Assembly (NCBI RefSeq): GCF_037042905.1
Contig: NC_087246.1
Location: forward strand, 34,218,001 to 34,282,000
Reading direction: 5' to 3'
Length of the DNA stretch: 64,000 nt
DNA from: Lytechinus pictus
Taxonomy: Eukaryota > Echinodermata > Echinoidea > Temnopleuroida > Toxopneustidae
Positions 26,455-37,063 of the stretch are shown here, piece after piece (within the stretch, counting starts at the first letter, position 1; each line of letters opens with the position of its first letter). Both the position numbers and the translations under genes were made by a program. The notes below the pieces were generated by a model. The model saw only the letters and a list, made by a program, of their open reading frames with translations. It ran no database searches and was not told the DNA's origin.

Positions 26455-26492
26455 AGAATCATGATTTGAATCATGATTCAAATCATGATTCT
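26455..26492. repeat. 38-bp perfect palindrome built of ATCATGATT units
   Basis: Three 12-bp units, each centred on ATCATGAT, arranged so that all 38 bp read identically on both strands. It lies just right of GGGTGCGTTTAGGCGCCAC, which resembles a transposon terminus. Confidence 0.9.
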
Positions 26493-28854
26493 GCAGAATA
26501 CGAAGCAATAAGCTTATTGAAACTTCCTGGGTTGAGGGGGAGGGAGGGGGTATACATCCATACAAGCCAAACTTACTATTTTTTAGCACTACCCTTCTAT
26601 CTTTCTTCCTCTTCACATAATACAGGCTGCGGGAAATCCAGCGGAGGGGAGGGGGGTATTGTACGGTCCCTCTGCATGGGAGCCACTTTCGGGGTGGGGT
26701 TAAAAGGGAAAAGAGTATGGAAAGGAAAATGGGAAGAAAAGGGAGAGAAGAAAAATGCAAAGGACCTTTACCAGAGTCAAAGATTTCGAAAGGGTGCTGA
26801 TACTTCGGGTGCCCTTTGCACATGCATGAGAAGTTTGGAACTGTGGAAGATCCTACAAAGGCACTATCTTTGACCCCCTTGGTCTCTGTCTCTCTCCCTC
26901 TCTCTATCTTTCTCTCTGTTTTTGTTTGTCTCTCCCATTGTCTCACTCTTTGTCGTAATGTATCTCTCCGTCTCTCTCTATGTACCTACTGTATTCCCTA
27001 TTTCCCCTGTATCTGTCTTCCGCCCTTTCTCTCAGTCGCCCTTAAAAACTTTGCCACCCCTTCTTCTTGGACATGATGGTATGAAGACTTCTCAATCCCA
27101 GGGTTCATACGAGCACAGTCATATCCCGAACCATTTCCCGCCAAACCGAGCCAATAAAACTCACCCGTGTTCATGCATGTCGTCTGCTTAATATTGTATC
27201 CATTCACGCGTCAAAGAAACGGCGGAAAACATGGAAGATTTATGACACAGGAATTCGTGTTTTTTCTTATAAACCTTAGAAGAAGAGAGTTGGACTCGCA
27301 TCTGGGTGACAGCTTTATCATGTAGGCATGAAGTATCAGAAAATGTGTGAGTGCCATGTGTAGCAATGTTTCCTATCCTTCTGAAGGCCAGGGTTGATAC
27401 GGTGTATATTGATTTTACACAGAAAACAACACATGCATCTCCACCTTCTAAAGCCATTAATCTTCTTTTATCTGTTCACCTTACAGTTTTGCACTTATTT
27501 CTCTGTCTACGAATTGCGCTTGTGTGTAAGAGGATCACAACAGTGATGTATCTTCATGATAAACTTTAGTTCTGTTATTATTCATATGGAATTATTGAAT
27601 AAACTCATACGACGTGATTTAGTTGAAAATTGTTAATATTGCATAAAAAAAATTGCTGAAGATAATAAATCACCAAATGAAAGTAAATTAATGCAATTCA
27701 TCTGAAGTCACATATGCACTGCTCAAAGAAAAAAAAAAGAAGAAGACCAAGCACGCTTTGTTGACCCTACCGTATCGACTACATGAATTTGTAATTGAAA
27801 ATGATGGCATCTAAAGTTTTTGAAGCTGAACCATTTCATTGAATGAGCCTATTTCGAATGCACGTATTCGTAGATGTTGTATAATCATCATCCCGAATCT
27901 TTCTAGATTACGTTTATTCCACAATTCAATTTCATGATTATCATTTACGTAGAGAGAATGAGAACATGGCCTACGGGAGAAACCTTATAAAGACCTATTT
28001 TATTTAGACCGTAGTAGAATGATAAAAATCATATTTTGTGAGTTGTGACAGATTTTCAAACAATATATATAAAGAATATTCGTACTGTACCATTCTCGTT
28101 TTCATATCTTTTTTGGGGGAAACAGCGACAAGCTACCCCCCCCCCCATCTACACGCCAGTGCCTCCCATCTTTCGCCTTAATTATTGATGGAAAGATGCA
28201 ACACCCGTCAGTGGATAGTAAGATCTACCCTCAACTATCTTCCGCCTTGTTGATGGAAAGATGTAACGCCCGTCATCAATGGATAGTAAGATCTAACTCA
28301 TCGGTTGTAGTCATATTGAGCAGCATCTCCAATGCCCCCAGGCCTAATTCGAGTAATTGAATCAGATTTGACCTTCATAAGTCATTCGACCTTGACTGAC
28401 TCGATCACGATGTATGATTACTATTCCATCGACTGATTACGGTGCCAAGTAGCCTACCCTCGCAGTCAGATAAAATAATGTAGGTAAGTAATCCCAAATG
28501 CGATCCCGATTCCATGCAAGTAAAAACAACATCCATAATCATCTTGTGAAGACGTATTTTGAAGAGGTTAAGACAGAGATACCAAAGAGCTGACCTCCTC
28601 TATACTCGGATTTTAAGACTGTTTAAAATGAATTTACAGTCATGGAATATTCAGAGGCAGTGTGATCCATGTATCTCCTGATTCGAATAACGCGAGAGAG
28701 AAACAGAGAAAGGGAGGGGGGGGAGTGGGAGGGGGTTGTCATTTCAAAATTATAAAACAGTATCTTTTTTATTTTGCAGACAATATACCTGATTAAAAAT
28801 TCGAGAATAAAATAGTTCCAAAATATAGCATTACAAATTTAGTTGCTCGGCAAC

Positions 28855-29107
28855 CACACTCTAAAAAAAATTGGGTAAAAGTGCTCCATGAGGGTAATTA
28901 TGTGTCCAACCAACATTGGGCATTTCTTTTGGGCATGTTTATTTATCAAGTGTGATGAAAATTTGCCCATTCTAAAGTAATTGCTGCCTATTTTTTAACC
29001 TTACTGGACAATATGCTTTCCGCATTGGGTAAAATACTGCCCCAAATTTTTAGGATACATAATTACCATCATGCTGGTTAAAACGTTACCCAATATTTTT
29101 TCACAAT
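28855..29107. mobile_element. MITE, family ATTGGGTAAAA, copy 2
   Basis: Ends CACACTCTAAAAAAAATTGG and ACCCAATATTTTTTCACAATG. The inner pair GAGGGTAATTATGTGTCCAA and TACATAATTACCATCATG is inverted. Shares these blocks with the copy at 16109. Non-coding. Confidence 0.85.
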
Positions 29108-29706
29108 GAAGGTAGATTGGGAATTCAAGGCAGATGATTTGTGTTCGTAAACACAGGATTTTTAAAATGAAGGAACATTATTTCGGAGTTAGGTACCAAA
29201 TTTTGAATACAAAATCAAATTCAAATCAAATTATGTTTATTCATATTCATTTTCTTTAGAAATTCAATTTGATACGGGGGGGGGGGGCATGCATGAGCCC
29301 TACGTCCCGACAGCTACGCCATTGATTTCTGGGAAATAATGGATACATTGAACCTTATTGGTCTTTCATTACGTAGTCTGACACAAGTATACCTACTTCC
29401 GGTCTTCTGGGAATGCAATCAGCATCTTCAAATACTAAGTCAAATATCTTCTCACGCTAGTGGTGCAAATACGGGACACTGGTTCGAAACGTTTGACAGA
29501 GTATAGATAAGAGTGGGGTACGAAATGGCGACAGAGAGAAACGGAGAGAAAATGAAAAGGAAATAATGTCATATTTTTTAAATGAAGGGGAGATAGATAA
29601 AGAAAGAGAGAGAGAGGGTGGAGGGGAGGGGAAGGGATGAAAGAGGGAGGGAGGGAGAAGCGACGAGAGAGGGAGGTGTATCTGCTTCTGTCTCCCTATC
29701 TCTTGA
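29108..29706. other. No gene seen; GA-rich tract
   Basis: AT-rich DNA with a G-run near 29277-29287 and a GA-rich low-complexity tract at about 29586-29672. Confidence 0.6.
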
Positions 29707-29900
29707 GGTGCCGTGGCCGAGTGGTCTAAGGCGCCTGGCTATACATGGAAAGTCCGGGGTTCGATCCCCGGCCGCGGCACCTATGCCCGTGAGCAAGGCA
29801 TTTAATCTACAATGCTCTTTTATCATGCTTTCAAATAAATGGAAATGCTATATGCATTATTGGAAACTAGATGTGCACTTGTTTAAAAAAAAAAAAAAAA
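29707..29900 (+). mobile_element. tRNA-Leu/Ser-headed SINE with poly(A) tail
   Basis: The head (29707-29781) has an A box TGGCCGAGTGG typical of Leu/Ser tRNAs, a B box GGTTCGATCCC and self-complementary ends (GGTGCCG / CGGCACC). The anticodon arm cannot fold and there is no long variable arm, so it is not a functional tRNA. A body with GTGAGCAAGGCATTTAAT follows, and an A-run at about 29884-29900 ends it. Confidence 0.65.
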
Positions 29901-30091
29901 ATCTCTCTCAATTTCTAGGGGAGGGCATTATGCAAGTCGTCGAACATTTTGTATCGCAGACTACTTGGAATAAGGCCATACAGGCTTCTTCTACGGCACA
30001 ACTGATTTCAAAACAATACCAAAAAAAGTTCTTCCTGTATATTCGATAGATAAAAGTCACTGCAGTAGATTCAATGAAAAAAATAAAGTGT

Positions 30092-30163
30092 TAGCAGAGC
30101 GAGGTTTCGATCCTCGGACCTCTGGGTTATGGGCCCAGCACGCTTCCGCTGCGCCACTCTGCT
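30092..30163 (-). tRNA. tRNA-iMet: Initiator tRNA-Met (CAU), copy 1
   Basis: Consensus sequence: intact cloverleaf with acceptor AGCAGAG/CTCTGCT, T stem CGAGG/CCTCG and T loop ATCGAAA. It is the first copy met from the left. Its trailer contains TTTATTTTTTT, a strong polymerase III terminator. Confidence 0.97.
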
Positions 30164-30272
30164 TCACGGTAAGTCCCCTAGTATCTTCACATAATGAACC
30201 CAGTTTAATGATCATGAGAAAAATCTCTAAGAACGAATGAAATGACAGCAAGAAACAATTAAAAACATATAT

Positions 30273-30326
30273 AGCAGAGCGAACCTTTAAAAGACTTCTC
30301 ATTAATGGGCTAGAGCAATTTTGCTT
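30273..30326 (-). pseudogene. Ghost tRNA unit between copies 1 and 2 (beta type)
   Basis: Plus strand starts AGCAGAGCGAA as the real gene does, keeps CATTAATGGGC in the anticodon region and ends TTTTGCTTTT, but most of the D and T arms are lost. Same type at 33944 and 37805. Confidence 0.8.
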
Positions 30327-30425
30327 TTATAATGAAGAATATTTTGTATTAGAAAATCAAGCAAAAGAAATAGACTTCCTTTCATTTTAATCAAAAAATT
30401 AAACGAAAAAAAATCATAGGCCTTC

Positions 30426-30497
30426 TAGCAGAGCGAGGTTTCGATCCTCGGACCTCTGGGTTATGGGCCCAGCACGCTTCCGCTGCGCCACTCTGCT
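30426..30497 (-). tRNA. tRNA-iMet: Initiator tRNA-Met (CAU), copy 2
   Basis: Exact consensus. The terminator T8 run lies about 20 nt past the 3' end. The leader belongs to the CCCGATAAATAC-like class (as written on the plus strand). Confidence 0.97.
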
Positions 30498-30610
30498 TCC
30501 CGATATATACTACTCTCTTTTCATAATGATTCAATTTTTATCAATTATGAAAACGATGTAAAGGAGTGAATGAAAGGGCAACAAGGAACAATTGAAAAAA
30601 ATACAGATTT

Positions 30611-30668
30611 AGCAGAGCGACTTTGCAAAATACTCCCCATACATGGACCAAAGCATCGCTAATTTGCT
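30611..30668 (-). pseudogene. Ghost tRNA unit (alpha type)
   Basis: AGCAGAGCGACTTTG...CATGGACCAA.GCATCGC...TTTGCTTC: 3' acceptor and 5' end remnants with a degraded centre. It sits immediately left of the LINE. Same type at 34284, 35407 and 38145. Confidence 0.8.
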
Positions 30669-30715
30669 TCTATATATATGCATGATGAACAGTGCTTAGA
30701 AAATCACGCAAAAAT

Positions 30716-31476
30716 TCAGATATTCAGATATTCAGATATTCAAAATTTATTGTCATGCTCAAAAATAAAAATTACATTGGCACAAAAATCATATTCCGGC
30801 TGTTGGTATACAAAGAACAATATATAACATATAATAAATAAATTACAAAAATAATGGCATTAAATAATATACAAAGCAAAAATTACACAAAGACCTAATA
30901 CTAACCCAGAACAATATGATACCCTGCAAGGGCAGCTGCACTGAAAACTTTACCTGGTGCCGAGGGGGGAAATGCCTCGAGCACGGTGCCAGTCCAACAC
31001 ATCCATGGGCCCCGGTTCGACATTGAAACAATCACAACACATCACACTACAAAAACACAAAAAACCCATCCACACCACACCATGCCGATAAACACACCCC
31101 CAAAACTCCACACCAAAAACACACCACACACCACAGAAACATCTCACACCACAACACAACACACCATACCAACCCACACTACACACTACAAGTCATCGAT
31201 AACAATGATGTCGAAACGGCACCCATCCAGTGCTGGACACCACCACCACGCCCGGCGGTCCCCCCTCAGGACCAAGCAGCATTGCCTCAGCACAGCCGCC
31301 CCCGCAACGTATAAAAGTAATATAGCATGACAATTAAGTACAATACAAGAAATCAATTGGATTAAAATACATGTTGGAGTAAGTACTTGGCGGTATTTCG
31401 GTTTCAGTTTGAAGGGTATTGCCCACTAACAAAACAATATTGCACATGATATAAATTTAAGGGGGGGGGGGGGGGC
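30716..31476 (-). other. LINE 3' untranslated region
   Basis: About 760 bp between the RT stop and the tandem tail. It includes a G-run (31461-31474) and a TG-rich stretch on the minus strand (31020-31200). No second ORF supported. Confidence 0.7.
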
Positions 31477-32899
31477 TCATCGTTTAAACTCTGCATTGTA
31501 CAGAACCATTGCATTTGTGAGGAAAGAACATCTAAACCTACTAGTCCTTATTCTTGGTAACCGGATCCGCCCAGACCTATTAAAAACTACAAAGTCATGG
31601 AGGGGATGGGTATCGTCTCTGATGATACTATGTAGCTTATCCAAGACTGCTTTGTAAGCTATGTCTTCCAACTGGGGTATTGGCAAACCTATCACTTTAC
31701 TGGCATTTTTTATTGCCTTGCTCAGCCTATCCTTATTCTGGGAAGTTAGACCAAAAAACCAGATAGCACAGGAAAAAGAAATGATAGGTTTGATCAAACT
31801 TTCAAAACAGAACAGAAGAGTCTCTCTTTTGACGCTGAAAGATTTCAACTTCCTCAGAAAGTATACTCTCTGGTTCGCCTTTGAGACAATTTTTTGAGTG
31901 TTAACATTCCAGTTCAGATCATTATCTATGTGGGTGCCAAGATATTTGTATTCTGACACTATCTCAATTTCATCTTGATCAATGACAATTGGGCAAGGGT
32001 CATAATTCTTTTTCCGAAAATCCACTATCATTTCTTTTGTTTTCTTAGTGTTTAACAACAATGACATCTGTTTGCAACTTGCAACAAAATCAGCTACCTT
32101 ATTCCTGTACTCAACTTCATTATTGTCTTTAACTAGTCCAATTATACATGTGTCATCTGCATATTTAACTACCTTACAGTGTTCTGTATTAGACTGATTA
32201 TCTGAATCGCTTGTGAAAAGAGTATACAACATTGGCGACAATACACAACCTTGCGGAGTGCCTGTGTTGAGAATTTTTTCTTCAGAGAGCACATCCCCCA
32301 TTCTTACTCTTTGGGGCCTATTTGTCATGAAATCTCCTATCCATAGTAAAAGCCGTGGGTTGACATTCATGTCATACAGCTTTCTAATCAACATGTGAGG
32401 TACAATAGTGTTGAAAGCCGACGTGAAATCTGCAAACAAAATTCTAACATATGTAAGTGGTTTGTCAAGATGACCTAATACAGTGTGAGTCAAAAAAGCA
32501 CATGCATCTTCAACACCCCTGTTATCTTGATATGCAAACTGAAGTGGGTCCACAATGTTCTTTGTTTCTTCCTTTAAAATATCTCTAACAACCTTTTCAA
32601 AACATTTCATAATCACAGGTGTTAAAGCTATAGGTCTGAAATCATTTAACTGCCTTGGTTTGGCAACTTTGGGTACAGGGGATATAATGGCAGATTTCCA
32701 CAACAATGGAATTGTGTGCGAGTCTAATGACCATTGGAATAATCGACTAAAAATGCCACACAACTGTTGACTACATGATTTTAACATTCTTCCGCCTAAC
32801 CCATCTGGGCCTGTTGCTTTACTACTCTTTATTGACTTAAGCACCTTCCTAACAACCTCTTCAGTAATAACATTCCTGTCTTGCTCTGTTACATGACCT
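30716..32899 (-). mobile_element. 5'-truncated CR1/L2-like LINE inside the array
   Basis: Comparison with the uninterrupted paralogous spacers (35510-35525, 39370) places both borders exactly. The flanks repeat AAAAT (30711-30715 and 32900-32904), a short target duplication. The 3' end on the minus strand carries a GAATATCT tandem tail, as is typical of CR1/L2-group elements. The 5' end is cut within the reverse transcriptase region, so the endonuclease is absent. Confidence 0.9.
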
Positions 32900-32919
32900 A
32901 AAATAGACTTTACTTCCAT
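31477..32919 (-). CDS. LINE reverse transcriptase ORF, N-terminally truncated, start codon from flanking DNA
   Basis: Open for 480 codons. Seen motifs: SSKATGPDG near the start, FRPIALTPV, FADFTSAFNTI (motif A aspartate), GTPQGCVLSP, KYADDTCI (YADD catalytic pair), EYKYLGTHID and a C-terminal cysteine/tryptophan region ending in AEFKR. This fits the reverse transcriptase of CR1/L2/Rex1-type non-LTR elements. The first 20 nt, including the ATG, belong to the tRNA-array spacer, not to the LINE. With no endonuclease domain it is probably not autonomous, although the ORF is undamaged. Confidence 0.88.
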   Translation of the reverse strand: MEVKSILGHVTEQDRNVITEEVVRKVLKSIKSSKATGPDGLGGRMLKSCSQQLCGIFSRLFQWSLDSHTIPLLWKSAIISPVPKVAKPRQLNDFRPIALTPVIMKCFEKVVRDILKEETKNIVDPLQFAYQDNRGVEDACAFLTHTVLGHLDKPLTYVRILFADFTSAFNTIVPHMLIRKLYDMNVNPRLLLWIGDFMTNRPQRVRMGDVLSEEKILNTGTPQGCVLSPMLYTLFTSDSDNQSNTEHCKVVKYADDTCIIGLVKDNNEVEYRNKVADFVASCKQMSLLLNTKKTKEMIVDFRKKNYDPCPIVIDQDEIEIVSEYKYLGTHIDNDLNWNVNTQKIVSKANQRVYFLRKLKSFSVKRETLLFCFESLIKPIISFSCAIWFFGLTSQNKDRLSKAIKNASKVIGLPIPQLEDIAYKAVLDKLHSIIRDDTHPLHDFVVFNRSGRIRLPRIRTSRFRCSFLTNAMVLYNAEFKR

Positions 32920-33026
32920 TTTAATCGAAAATTATTATGAAGACACATTGCGATTACAGTATCAATAATGAAAAGGAACTCTAAGAATGAATGGAATGAC
33001 AAGAAACAATCAAAAAATAATAATTT

Positions 33027-33077
33027 AGCAAAACTATTTTGTATTCATGGGCCCAAGCACCCTAGAGCCATTTTGCT
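33027..33077 (-). pseudogene. Ghost tRNA unit (epsilon type)
   Basis: AGCAAAACTATTTT, then TTCATGGGCCCAAGCACCC and ATTTTGCTT: the anticodon-region block stays close to the gene (TTATGGGCCCAGCAC). Also at about 34507 and 35636. Confidence 0.8.
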
Positions 33078-33174
33078 TTTATATTGAACAATAACTTGTA
33101 CTAGAAAATCATGCACAAGAAATAGACATCCTTCCAGTTTAGTTGAATATATTAAAAACGAGAAAAAATGTATT

Positions 33175-33215
33175 AGCAAAGGTTTTGGTACTCTGACGTC
33201 TGGGTTTACTCTGCT
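33175..33215 (-). pseudogene. Ghost tRNA unit with internal deletion (zeta type)
   Basis: Starts AGCAAAGGTTTTGG, continues GACGTCTGGGTTTA and jumps to CTCTGCTT. The D arm and half the anticodon arm are deleted. Also at 34655 and 35784. Confidence 0.85.
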
Positions 33216-33310
33216 TTACCAATTTTTTTGTCCTCCCAATTTGATTTAAACCATATTATCTATATGAGGGGAATAACATTAAAATAACAAGTAATTCTAT
33301 GAACAAAGTG

Positions 33311-33379
33311 AGCAGAGCGAAGTTTCAAAGGACTTTTCATGTATTTGCCGAGTTCATGTCCTATGCGTATAACTTTGCT
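33311..33379 (-). pseudogene. Ghost tRNA unit (eta type)
   Basis: AGCAGAGCGAAGTTTCAAAG retains much of the T arm and the unit ends ACTTTGCTTC; the centre is diverged. Also at 34793 and 35925. Confidence 0.82.
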
Positions 33380-33449
33380 TCTTTAACAACCGGAATTTTG
33401 ATGAAAAATGTTATACGTCGATGATAAAAACAAAAGAAAGAAAATATAT

Positions 33450-33521
33450 TAGCAGAGCGAGGTTTCGATCCTCGGACCTCTGGGTTATGGGCCCAGCACG
33501 CTTCCGCTGCGCCACTCTGCT
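33450..33521 (-). tRNA. tRNA-iMet: Initiator tRNA-Met (CAU), copy 3
   Basis: Exact consensus. First gene of the 3.86-kb duplicated block; plus-strand right flank begins CACGATAAATGCCAGG. Confidence 0.97.
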
Positions 33522-33616
33522 TCACGATAAATGCCAGGTTCTTTCATCATGATTCCAATTATGAGGATAATCTGTACAAATGAATGACAAACAAGAGACA
33601 ACTTCAAAACAAATTT

Positions 33617-33668
33617 AGCAGAGCGATACTTCAAGACTTTTTATAGCCAAGCGCAGCAATATTTTTCT
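33617..33668 (-). pseudogene. Ghost tRNA unit (gamma type)
   Basis: AGCAGAGCGATACTTCAAG, AGCGCAGCAATATTTT and TTCTTC. Also at 36843 and 37478, always between the CACGATAAATGC flank and the next intact gene. Confidence 0.75.
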
Positions 33669-33765
33669 TCTATGTATATAATGAACACTGCTAACAAAAT
33701 CATGCAAATAAAAAGACTTTTCTTCCTTTTTTAATCGTAAATATGAACGAAACCAAAAATGGTAT

Positions 33766-33837
33766 TAGCAGAGCGAGGTTTCGATCCTCGGACCTCTGGG
33801 TTATGGGCCCAGCACGCTTCCGCTGCGCCACTCTGCT
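33766..33837 (-). tRNA. tRNA-iMet: Initiator tRNA-Met (CAU), copy 4
   Basis: Exact consensus. Right flank CATGGTAAGTACCCG; terminator T5. Paralogue in the second block is at 37627. Confidence 0.97.
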
Positions 33838-34104
33838 TCATGGTAAGTACCCGAGTATCTTTTCATGAACCAATTTTAATGATCATGAGAATAATCTCTA
33901 AGAACGAATAAAATTACCCTGAGAAACAAATAAAAACAAATTTAGCAGAGCGAATATTTAAAAGACTTCTCATTCATGGGCCAATGCAGAGCCATTTTGG
34001 TTTTATAATGAAGATTATTTTGTATTCGAAAATTATGCAAAACAAATACATTTTCTATCATTTAAATCAAAAATATTAAACGAAAAAAAAAACAACAATC
34101 AGAA

Positions 34105-34176
34105 TAGCAGAGCGAGGTTTCGATCCTCGGACCTCTGGGTTATGGGCCCAGCACGCTTCCGCTGCGCCACTCTGCT
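34105..34176 (-). tRNA. tRNA-iMet: Initiator tRNA-Met (CAU), copy 5
   Basis: Exact consensus. Terminator T10; right flank CGCGGTAACTGG. Followed rightward by four ghost units before the next gene. Confidence 0.97.
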
Positions 34177-34933
34177 TCGCGGTAACTGGAGTATCTTTTC
34201 ATAATGATTAAATTTTAGCAATCATGAAAACAACGTAAAGGAGCTAATGAAAGGGCAACAAGGAACAATTAATAAACAAATTTAGCAGAGCGACTTTGCA
34301 AAATACTCCTCGTACATGGACCAATGCATCGCTAGTTTGCTTCTATATACGCATATTGATCAGTGCTTAGAAAATCATGCAAAGATAGACTTTACTTCCA
34401 TTTTAATTGAAAATTATTATGAAGACACATTGCTATTACAGTATTAATAATGAGAAGGAACTCTAAGAATGAATGGAATGACAAGAAACAATTAAAAATA
34501 ATAATAATGCAAAACTATTTTTTATTCATGGGCCCAAGCACCCTAAAGCCATTTTGCCTTTATATTGAACAATAACTTGTACTAGAAAATCATGCACAAG
34601 AAATATACATCCTTCCAGTTTAGTTGAAAATATTATAACGATAAAAAATGTATTAGCAAAGGTTTTGAAACTCTGACGTCTGGGTTTACTCTGCTTTACC
34701 AATTTTTTTTTGTCCTCCCAATTTGATATAAACCATATTATCTATATGAGGGGAATAAAATTAAAATAACAAGTAATTTTATAAACAAAGTGAGCAGAGC
34801 GAAGTTTCAAAGGACTTTTCATTAATTGGCCAAGTATACATGTCCTATGCGTAACTTTGCTTCTTTAACAACCGGAATTTTGATGAAAAATGTTAAACGT
34901 CGATTCGATAAACCCAAAGGAAAGAAAATATAT

Positions 34934-35005
34934 TAGCATAGCGAGGTTTCGATCCTCGGACCTCTGGGTTATGGGCCCAGCACGCTTCCGCTGCGCCACT
35001 CTGCT
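34934..35005 (-). tRNA. tRNA-iMet: Initiator tRNA-Met (CAU), copy 6, acceptor mismatch
   Basis: One change from consensus: C68 to A, leaving G5 opposite A68 in the acceptor stem. The same allele is in its duplicates at 38795 and 44742. May be processed poorly. Confidence 0.9.
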
Positions 35006-35093
35006 TCATTGGAATTACTGGGATATCTCCACACAAATCAATGTAATTGAGAAGGAATGAGATGAAAATAAATAGTTACAAAAAAGTACATTT

Positions 35094-35150
35094 AGCAGAT
35101 TAGATTTCTCATTCATGGCTCAATATTTTTTTGCGTAACTTTTTTCTAAT
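35094..35150 (-). pseudogene. Ghost tRNA unit (delta type)
   Basis: AGCAGATTAGATTTCTCATT, CATGGCT and a distal TTTGCGTAACTT: the most decayed class, recognised mainly by position and end remnants. Also at 36225, 36535 and 37179. Confidence 0.6.
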
Positions 35151-35222
35151 AAGTCAAAAGAAATATGACTATTTCTTTTCAATTAAATATATCAAACGAT
35201 CGGTTAAGAAAACAAAATATGT

Positions 35223-35294
35223 TAGCAGAGCGAGGTTTCGATCCTCGGACCTCTGGGTTATGGGCACAGCACGCTTCCGCTGCGCCACTCTGCT
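35223..35294 (-). tRNA. tRNA-iMet: Initiator tRNA-Met (CAU), copy 7, G30:C40 lost
   Basis: One change: G30 to U in the anticodon stem. This breaks one of the three G:C pairs that mark initiators for P-site entry. Shared with duplicates at 39084 and 45029. Confidence 0.9.
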
Positions 35295-36058
35295 TCCCGA
35301 TAAATACTACTCTCTTTCCATAATGATTCCATTTTAACAATTATGAAAACGATGTAAAGGAGTGAATGAAAGGGCAACAAGGAACAATTGAAAAAAATAC
35401 AAATTTAGCAGAGCGACTTTGAAAAAATACTCCCCATACATGGACCAAAGCATCGCTAATTTGCTTCTATATATATGCATGATGAACAGTGCTTAGAAAA
35501 TCACGCAAAAATAGACTTTACTTCCATTTTAATCGAAAATTATTATGAAGACACATTGCGATTACAGTATCAATAATGAGAAGGAACTCTAAGAATGAAT
35601 GGAATGACAAGAAACAATCAAAAAATAATAATTTAGCAAAACTATTTTGTATTCATGGGCCCAAGCACCCTAAAGCCATTTTGCCTTTATATTGAACAAT
35701 AACTTGTACTAGAAAATCATGCACAAGAAATAGACATCCTTCCAGTTTAGTTGAATATATTAAAAACGAGAAAAAAATGTATTAGCAAAGGTTTTGGTAC
35801 TCTGACGTCTGGGTTTACTCTGCTTTACCAATTTTTTTGTCCCCCCCCCCCAATTTAATTTAAACCATATTATCTATAAGAGGGGAATACAATTAAAATA
35901 ACAACTAATTTCATGAACAAAGTGAGCAGAGCGAAGTTTCAAAGGACTTTTCATGTATTTGCCGAGTTCATGTCCTATGCGTTTTGCTTCTTTAACAACC
36001 GGAATTTTGATGAAAAATGTTATACGTCGATGATAAAAACAAAACAAAGAAAATATAT

Positions 36059-36130
36059 TAGCAGAGCGAGGTTTCGATCCTCGGACCGCTGGGTTATGGG
36101 CCCAGCACGTTTCCGCTGCGCCACTCTGCT
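36059..36130 (-). tRNA. tRNA-iMet: Initiator tRNA-Met (CAU), copy 8, two changes
   Basis: A44 to C in the variable loop and G22 to A in the D stem (C13:A22 mismatch). Duplicate with the same changes at 39919. Confidence 0.9.
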
Positions 36131-36365
36131 TCATTGGAATTACTAGGATATCTCCACACAATTTAATGTAAATGAGAAGGAATGAGATGAAAATAAATAA
36201 ATAGTTACAAAAAAAAGTACATTTAGCAGATTAGATTTCTCATTCATGGCTGAATATAACTTAGTCGTTTTTGCCTAACTTATTTTTTAATAAGTCAAAA
36301 GAAATATAATGTTATTCATTTTCAATTGAATATATCAAACGATCGGTAAAGAGGAAAAGATATGT

Positions 36366-36437
36366 TAGCAGAGCGAGGTTTCGATCCTCGGACCTCTGGG
36401 TTATGGGCCCAGCACGCTTCCGCTGCGCCACTCTGCT
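36366..36437 (-). tRNA. tRNA-iMet: Initiator tRNA-Met (CAU), copy 9
   Basis: Exact consensus. Terminator T4; right flank of the TTGGAATTACTAGG class. Confidence 0.97.
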
Positions 36438-36675
36438 TTTTTGGAATTACTAGGATATCTCCACATAATTCAATGGAAATGATAATTATATACGAAGGAA
36501 TTAAATGAAAATAAATAGTTACGAACATACATTTAGCAGATTAGATTTCTCATTCATGGCTGAATATAACTTAGTCGTTTTTGCCTAACTTATTTTCTAT
36601 TAAGTCAAAAGAAATAAAATGTTATTCATTTTCAGTTGAATATATCAAACGATCGGTAAAGAGGAAAAAATATGT

Positions 36676-36747
36676 TAGCAGAGCGAGGTTTCGATCCTCG
36701 GACCTCTGGGTTATGGGCCCAGCACGCTTCCGCTGCGCCACTCTGCT
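36676..36747 (-). tRNA. tRNA-iMet: Initiator tRNA-Met (CAU), copy 10
   Basis: Exact consensus. Terminator T6; right flank CACGATAAATGCTATG. Confidence 0.97.
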
Positions 36748-36991
36748 TCACGATAAATGCTATGTACTTTTCATCATGATTTTAATTATTAGAATAATCT
36801 GTACAAATGAATGACAACAAATTACAACTTCAAAACAAATTAAGCAGAGCGATACTTTAAGCCTTTATGTAGCCCAGCGCAGCGATATTTTGCTTCTGTG
36901 TATATAATGAACAGTGCTTAAAAAATCATGCAAATAAATAAACTTTTCTTCCTTTTTTAATCGAAAATATGAACGAAATAAAACATGGTAT

Positions 36992-37063
36992 TAGCAGAGC
37001 GAGGTTTCGATCCTCGGACCTCTGGGTTATGGGCCCAGCACGCTTCCGCTGCGCCACTCTGCT
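36992..37063 (-). tRNA. tRNA-iMet: Initiator tRNA-Met (CAU), copy 11
   Basis: Exact consensus. Last intact gene of the first 3.86-kb block; right flank TTTTGGAATTACTGGG. Confidence 0.97.

Larger units (their letters stand above)
23461..28854. other. No gene seen; scattered repeats
   Basis: Includes (AAT)n at about 23827-23855, a SINE-like piece at 25328-25440, a GTTAT repeat at about 26140-26158, a perfect palindrome at 26455-26492, a CT-rich tract at about 26880-27000 and a 64-bp imperfect tandem repeat around 28185-28300 (GATGGAAAGATG...GGATAGTAAGATCTA twice). Confidence 0.55.

Noticed and set aside
29707-29781. Functional tRNA-Leu or tRNA-Ser gene
   Set aside because: A and B boxes are present but the anticodon arm cannot form and the long variable arm is missing; better read as a SINE head.
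31477-32919. Functional host gene encoding a reverse transcriptase
   Set aside because: Its borders coincide with a transposon insertion into array spacer and its start codon is from flanking DNA.
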